Source of the DNA: G963422705 sp963422705
GTDB taxonomy: Bacteria > Poribacteria > WGA-4E > WGA-3G
NCBI GenBank assembly: GCA_963422705.1
Contig: OY730443.1
Coordinates: forward strand, 1,922,001 to 1,986,000
Length of the DNA stretch: 64,000 bases
Reading direction: 5' to 3'
Numbering within the stretch: position 1 is the stretch's first letter; every line of letters starts with the position of its first letter. Positions 61,074-64,000 of the stretch are shown here, in pieces. The translations under genes were made by a program, and so were the position numbers. The notes under the pieces were generated by a model. That model did not search any database and had not been told where the DNA came from. It worked only from the letters and a program-made list of their open reading frames with translations.

Positions 61074-64000
61074 TCAGGAGCGTTGATTAGAGTTAATGAG
61101 TTTTTGAATCGTTTTTCGAGCCTGTTCCATTTTGGGGTAGAGAATCTGCCGATACCCACGAACGAGTTCAACAGTCTCTATCGCACGTACATGCGCATCA
61201 TAGGCTGCTCCGTCAGTTGGCGCGAAGGTATCAATAACATAGGTAAGGTACCACTCACGGAAAGCCTTTTCTTTTGCATGCCATTGTGAGAGCCACCGCC
61301 TGAGGAATTTCATCCGTTTCATCAGGTTAAGTTGCCAATTTCGGGTATCTATGTCCATTTCAAAATCAAGTCCCATGATGGTAAAATGGGGACGGTTGAT
61401 ATGGACGTACTTTACCCTGTCGCCGTTGGATTCATCAATCCGATAACGTTGTTTGTCACGTTCAAGTTTCTCTGGACTGGTGAGGAGATGTGAAACGTAG
61501 ATTTCGTCCTTAATCAACATAACTTTGTGTAGCCCGCGAATGGCGGCTTTGGTGGCCCGATATCCTTGTGTTTCGGAGTCATGCGTATAAATCTGCTTAA
61601 TCTTTTCAACATATTGTTCGGCGTAGCGAAGGCTTTCAAACTGCACCATGTCGTAGATGTAAAGCGCGAGGATTCGGTTAACGTTGTCGTCCATGTGTAG
61701 TTTGTCAACCGTATTTTGGACGAGGGCTTCGTAAGCGAGTCCTAAACGTTTTCCTTGTCCCCAGAAACGCTGCTTTTCCAAAATGGTACGCTTCGAGGCA
61801 ATCATCTCTTTATAATTTGTATGATGGGCAGTGTCGAAATTCGGAGTTTGCGCTGGCCCCGTAGCTTGTCCCACAGCGAGGGAACGCCCCAGCGTGAAAG
61901 CATTTAGGTTCGTTTCTAAGTCCGCAGGGCGTACCATTTGTTTAAGAGCAAGTTGGAGCGGTTTTAACTCAAGTGGAATGAGCCCATGTTGGAAGGCGGT
62001 GCCGAGCAGCATAATATTGGCATATACCTTATTCCGGAACACCTGCTCCGAAATAGAGAAGAAGTCAATACCGACATAAGCCTCTGCATTGGTACTTTCA
62101 CGAATAGCGGCTTCAAGTGTCTCCGTTTCAAAGGAAGTTTTCCCAATGAGGGTGGACATCGTTTCCGTTTTTGCGGTATTGATGACGGCGGCGGTGCGGG
62201 TACGGCTGGCAACACGGAAGAGGGCATTCGCGTTAATTCCGCGCACGGCTTCTAAAATATCAAGTCCTAAAAGGAGTTCCGCTTTACCGTACGGGATGAT
62301 AGGTGCCGCATGAACGTTCGGTTTAGTATAGGTAACATGCGCATAGACGCCACCGTTACGGATGGCGAGTCCTTTCCTATCACAGAAGGTAACATTGTAA
62401 CCTTGGAAATTACCGGCGACGACAAGAATTTTAGAAATCGTGCCAATACCCATGCCCCCAACCCCAGCGACGTAGGCGCTCCAGGTTCTCTTGAAATCCG
62501 TTAGGCGGGGTGGGGGTAGCGTTTCCGCTAAAGCATCCAGATTTGGGAATTCGCGGTGCAGGACGTCTCCTAACTGGCGCGGCGGACGTTTACGCGTAAT
62601 AACAACTTCTTCAAAAGAAGGACAGGCGGACTTAATCCGCGCGCATGCCCCATCGGAGACGCAGGTAGAGGCGTCAATTGCGATTTTATCGCCGTAGTCA
62701 GTATTGACGATTTTTAGGGCGGGGCAGCCGGTGGCGGTTGTGCATTCAAGGCAGAACTCGCAGACTTCAGGCGTGATGTTGATATGTTTTTCATGCTTCA
62801 AAAAGCCTTGTTTAGCGACAGTTTTTTGTTTCTCTCGCCCCAGACGACGATGGTAGGTAATCGCACACTCTTTATCAGCAATGACAACTTTCACCCCCGG
62901 TTTGAGTAAAGTTTTTTCGAGATATGTTTTATAGTGAACCCGGTCCGCCGGGTTTGTGCGAACGACATCTATTTCCTTATCACCCGCGAGCCCTTGCACA
63001 ACTTTCTCAATGTCTTGTGCAAAGGTAGGATTCCCAAGAATGTCGAATTCCCCCGCTGGTGTCGGTTGATGCCCTGTCATCGCAGTCGTTTGGTTATCCA
63101 AAATTATGTAAGTAATGTCCTGGTTATTTTTAATTGAGTCGGAGATGGCGGACATCCCCCCGTGGAAAAATGTTGAATCCCCCATGAAAACCACTTGCTT
63201 ATTCGTAATAAACGCGTCTATCCCGGCCCCGGCGCCGCCGCCTAATGCCATCGCAGATAGGTTGTGCATTAAGCGCGGGAAAGGCTCGTATTTGAGCATA
63301 GAATAGCAGCCGATATCCCCATGAAACACAATATCGACGGGCCCCGTGTCGTGATGAGTCTTCATATAGACAGGTTCCATAAATTGCTCCGCCATTTCCT
63401 GGAGAACGCTTGCAGAATCCCGGTGTGGACATCCAGGGCAAAACGTCGGGGTGCGTTGCGGGATATCGAACTGTCTTTCTGCGACTTCTGCCTGCAGTGC
63501 TTCTTCCTTCACAAAGCGTGCTGAATCCATCCCCGATAGCAATGGGGCCGCCTGCATTTCCGGGTACGCGCTTGTGCTAACACTAGCCGTCTTATAATTT
63601 TTAAAGAGTGGCAGCAGACGTTGGATGACGATAGAGGTATCGAGGCCGGCCTCTGTAGGGAACCCCGGTAACCCGGACGGAAACTGCTTACCCCAGATTT
63701 TAACAAATCGCCCGATATCACCTTCTTGATACATCTTTGTGAGTATTGCCTTAAGTTCATTTTCAAGGAGTGGGCGTTTTTCTTCCACCACATACAGTTC
63801 ATCCACTTCAGATGCAAACTCGCGCAGGATGTCCGTGTCAATCGGATGCGTCATGCCTAATTTAAGGACCGGAACCTCACCGTGTAAATTGAGTTCACTG
63901 AGTGCATGCAGCAGGTCACTATACGCGAGGCCAGAGGTAACAAACCCAAATGGACGCGGATTTTTCTGTCTATAGCGAATCTGGTTGAGGTTCAGTGTGC
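61074..64000 (-). CDS. fused indolepyruvate:ferredoxin-type oxidoreductase, N-terminus beyond window
   Basis: The frame is open beyond 63854 to the window edge. TSGLAYSDLLHALSELNL and VPVLKLGMTHPIDTDIL belong to the IorA pyrimidine-binding part. FCPGCPHRDSAS with GDIGCYSML and GDSTFFHGGMSAISD bind thiamine diphosphate. CEFCLECTTATGCPALKI and CVSDGACARIKSACP hold iron-sulfur ligands. VAGVGGMGIGTISKILVVAG begins an IorB-like gamma domain fused in the same chain, and a C-terminal DUF6537-like region ends the protein. It decarboxylates aryl or branched-chain 2-oxoacids to acyl-CoA with ferredoxin as acceptor. About 975 residues are visible. Confidence 0.87.
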   Translation of the reverse strand, partial: TLNLNQIRYRQKNPRPFGFVTSGLAYSDLLHALSELNLHGEVPVLKLGMTHPIDTDILREFASEVDELYVVEEKRPLLENELKAILTKMYQEGDIGRFVKIWGKQFPSGLPGFPTEAGLDTSIVIQRLLPLFKNYKTASVSTSAYPEMQAAPLLSGMDSARFVKEEALQAEVAERQFDIPQRTPTFCPGCPHRDSASVLQEMAEQFMEPVYMKTHHDTGPVDIVFHGDIGCYSMLKYEPFPRLMHNLSAMALGGGAGAGIDAFITNKQVVFMGDSTFFHGGMSAISDSIKNNQDITYIILDNQTTAMTGHQPTPAGEFDILGNPTFAQDIEKVVQGLAGDKEIDVVRTNPADRVHYKTYLEKTLLKPGVKVVIADKECAITYHRRLGREKQKTVAKQGFLKHEKHINITPEVCEFCLECTTATGCPALKIVNTDYGDKIAIDASTCVSDGACARIKSACPSFEEVVITRKRPPRQLGDVLHREFPNLDALAETLPPPRLTDFKRTWSAYVAGVGGMGIGTISKILVVAGNFQGYNVTFCDRKGLAIRNGGVYAHVTYTKPNVHAAPIIPYGKAELLLGLDILEAVRGINANALFRVASRTRTAAVINTAKTETMSTLIGKTSFETETLEAAIRESTNAEAYVGIDFFSISEQVFRNKVYANIMLLGTAFQHGLIPLELKPLQLALKQMVRPADLETNLNAFTLGRSLAVGQATGPAQTPNFDTAHHTNYKEMIASKRTILEKQRFWGQGKRLGLAYEALVQNTVDKLHMDDNVNRILALYIYDMVQFESLRYAEQYVEKIKQIYTHDSETQGYRATKAAIRGLHKVMLIKDEIYVSHLLTSPEKLERDKQRYRIDESNGDRVKYVHINRPHFTIMGLDFEMDIDTRNWQLNLMKRMKFLRRWLSQWHAKEKAFREWYLTYVIDTFAPTDGAAYDAHVRAIETVELVRGYRQILYPKMEQARKTIQKLINSNQRS

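Noticed and set aside
1..64000. CRISPR array, tRNA or rRNA genes
   Set aside because: No regularly spaced repeats and no recognisable tRNA or rRNA sequence were seen on reading both strands. A tRNA scan would settle this.

Overview
The window reads as a chromosomal segment of an uncultured, probably aerobic bacterium with moderate GC. The gene content (phytanoyl-CoA dioxygenase-like proteins, many Gfo/Idh/MocA oxidoreductases, DUF1501 and DUF1549/DUF1553 cytochromes, pre-peptidase-domain proteins, WD40-cytochrome fusions, PCP_red-domain proteins) is of the kind seen in Candidatus Poribacteria, Planctomycetes and related marine lineages. A poribacterium is my best guess, inferred from content only. 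No rRNA or tRNA gene and no CRISPR array was recognised. Layout: 0-1.7 kb holds two ABC-2 permeases (one cut by the window edge). 1.9-3.3 kb is an IS200/IS605-type element with a broken tnpB. 3.4-7.5 kb is a plus-strand catabolic group (cytochrome c, Gfo/Idh/MocA, PhyH dioxygenase, xylose-isomerase-like TIM barrel, RraA-like). 7.6-10.7 kb is a sulfur-assimilation operon with a near-consensus sigma-70 promoter: cysteine synthase, APS reductase, a ThiS/MoaD-type sulfur carrier with a C-terminal tail, a JAMM protease and a NIL-domain protein. A GT-C-like membrane protein follows. From 47.5 kb back to 13.5 kb nearly everything is on the minus strand. This is a large respiratory island: Rieske, split cytochrome b, a 1038-residue octaheme cytochrome c, further c-type cytochromes, cupredoxin-like proteins, a CydA-like oxidase subunit without cydB, an ABC-2 exporter, a full aa3/caa3-type oxidase set (ctaC, ctaD, ctaA, ctaB, two subunit III genes, subunit IV) and SCO1. 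Downstream of it lies a set of PCP_red-domain proteins around an Mrp-type ATPase and a radical SAM/SPASM enzyme. 47.8-57 kb carries large secreted proteins and a second IS element with a broken IsrB-type (RRXRR) nuclease gene. 57-64 kb has an orphan DNA methyltransferase, a WD40-cytochrome protein, a ZapA-like protein, aroE and a fused indolepyruvate:ferredoxin-type oxidoreductase that runs off the right edge. The strongest unexpected signals are these. (1) The WD40-cytochrome gene reads through an in-frame TGA, placed exactly at the first Cys of a heavy-metal-associated GMTCxxC motif, into a complete HMA domain, with a perfect SECIS-like hairpin just downstream: a probable selenoprotein. (2) A short palindromic element of about 25 bp occurs three times, always inside IS-encoded RuvC nuclease genes; removing it restores the isrB frame at both sites. 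(3) Six copies of the PCP_red domain lie in four neighbouring genes next to an Mrp ATPase. (4) A perfect consensus sigma-70 promoter with an overlapping inverted repeat stands before the Rieske/cytochrome b operon.
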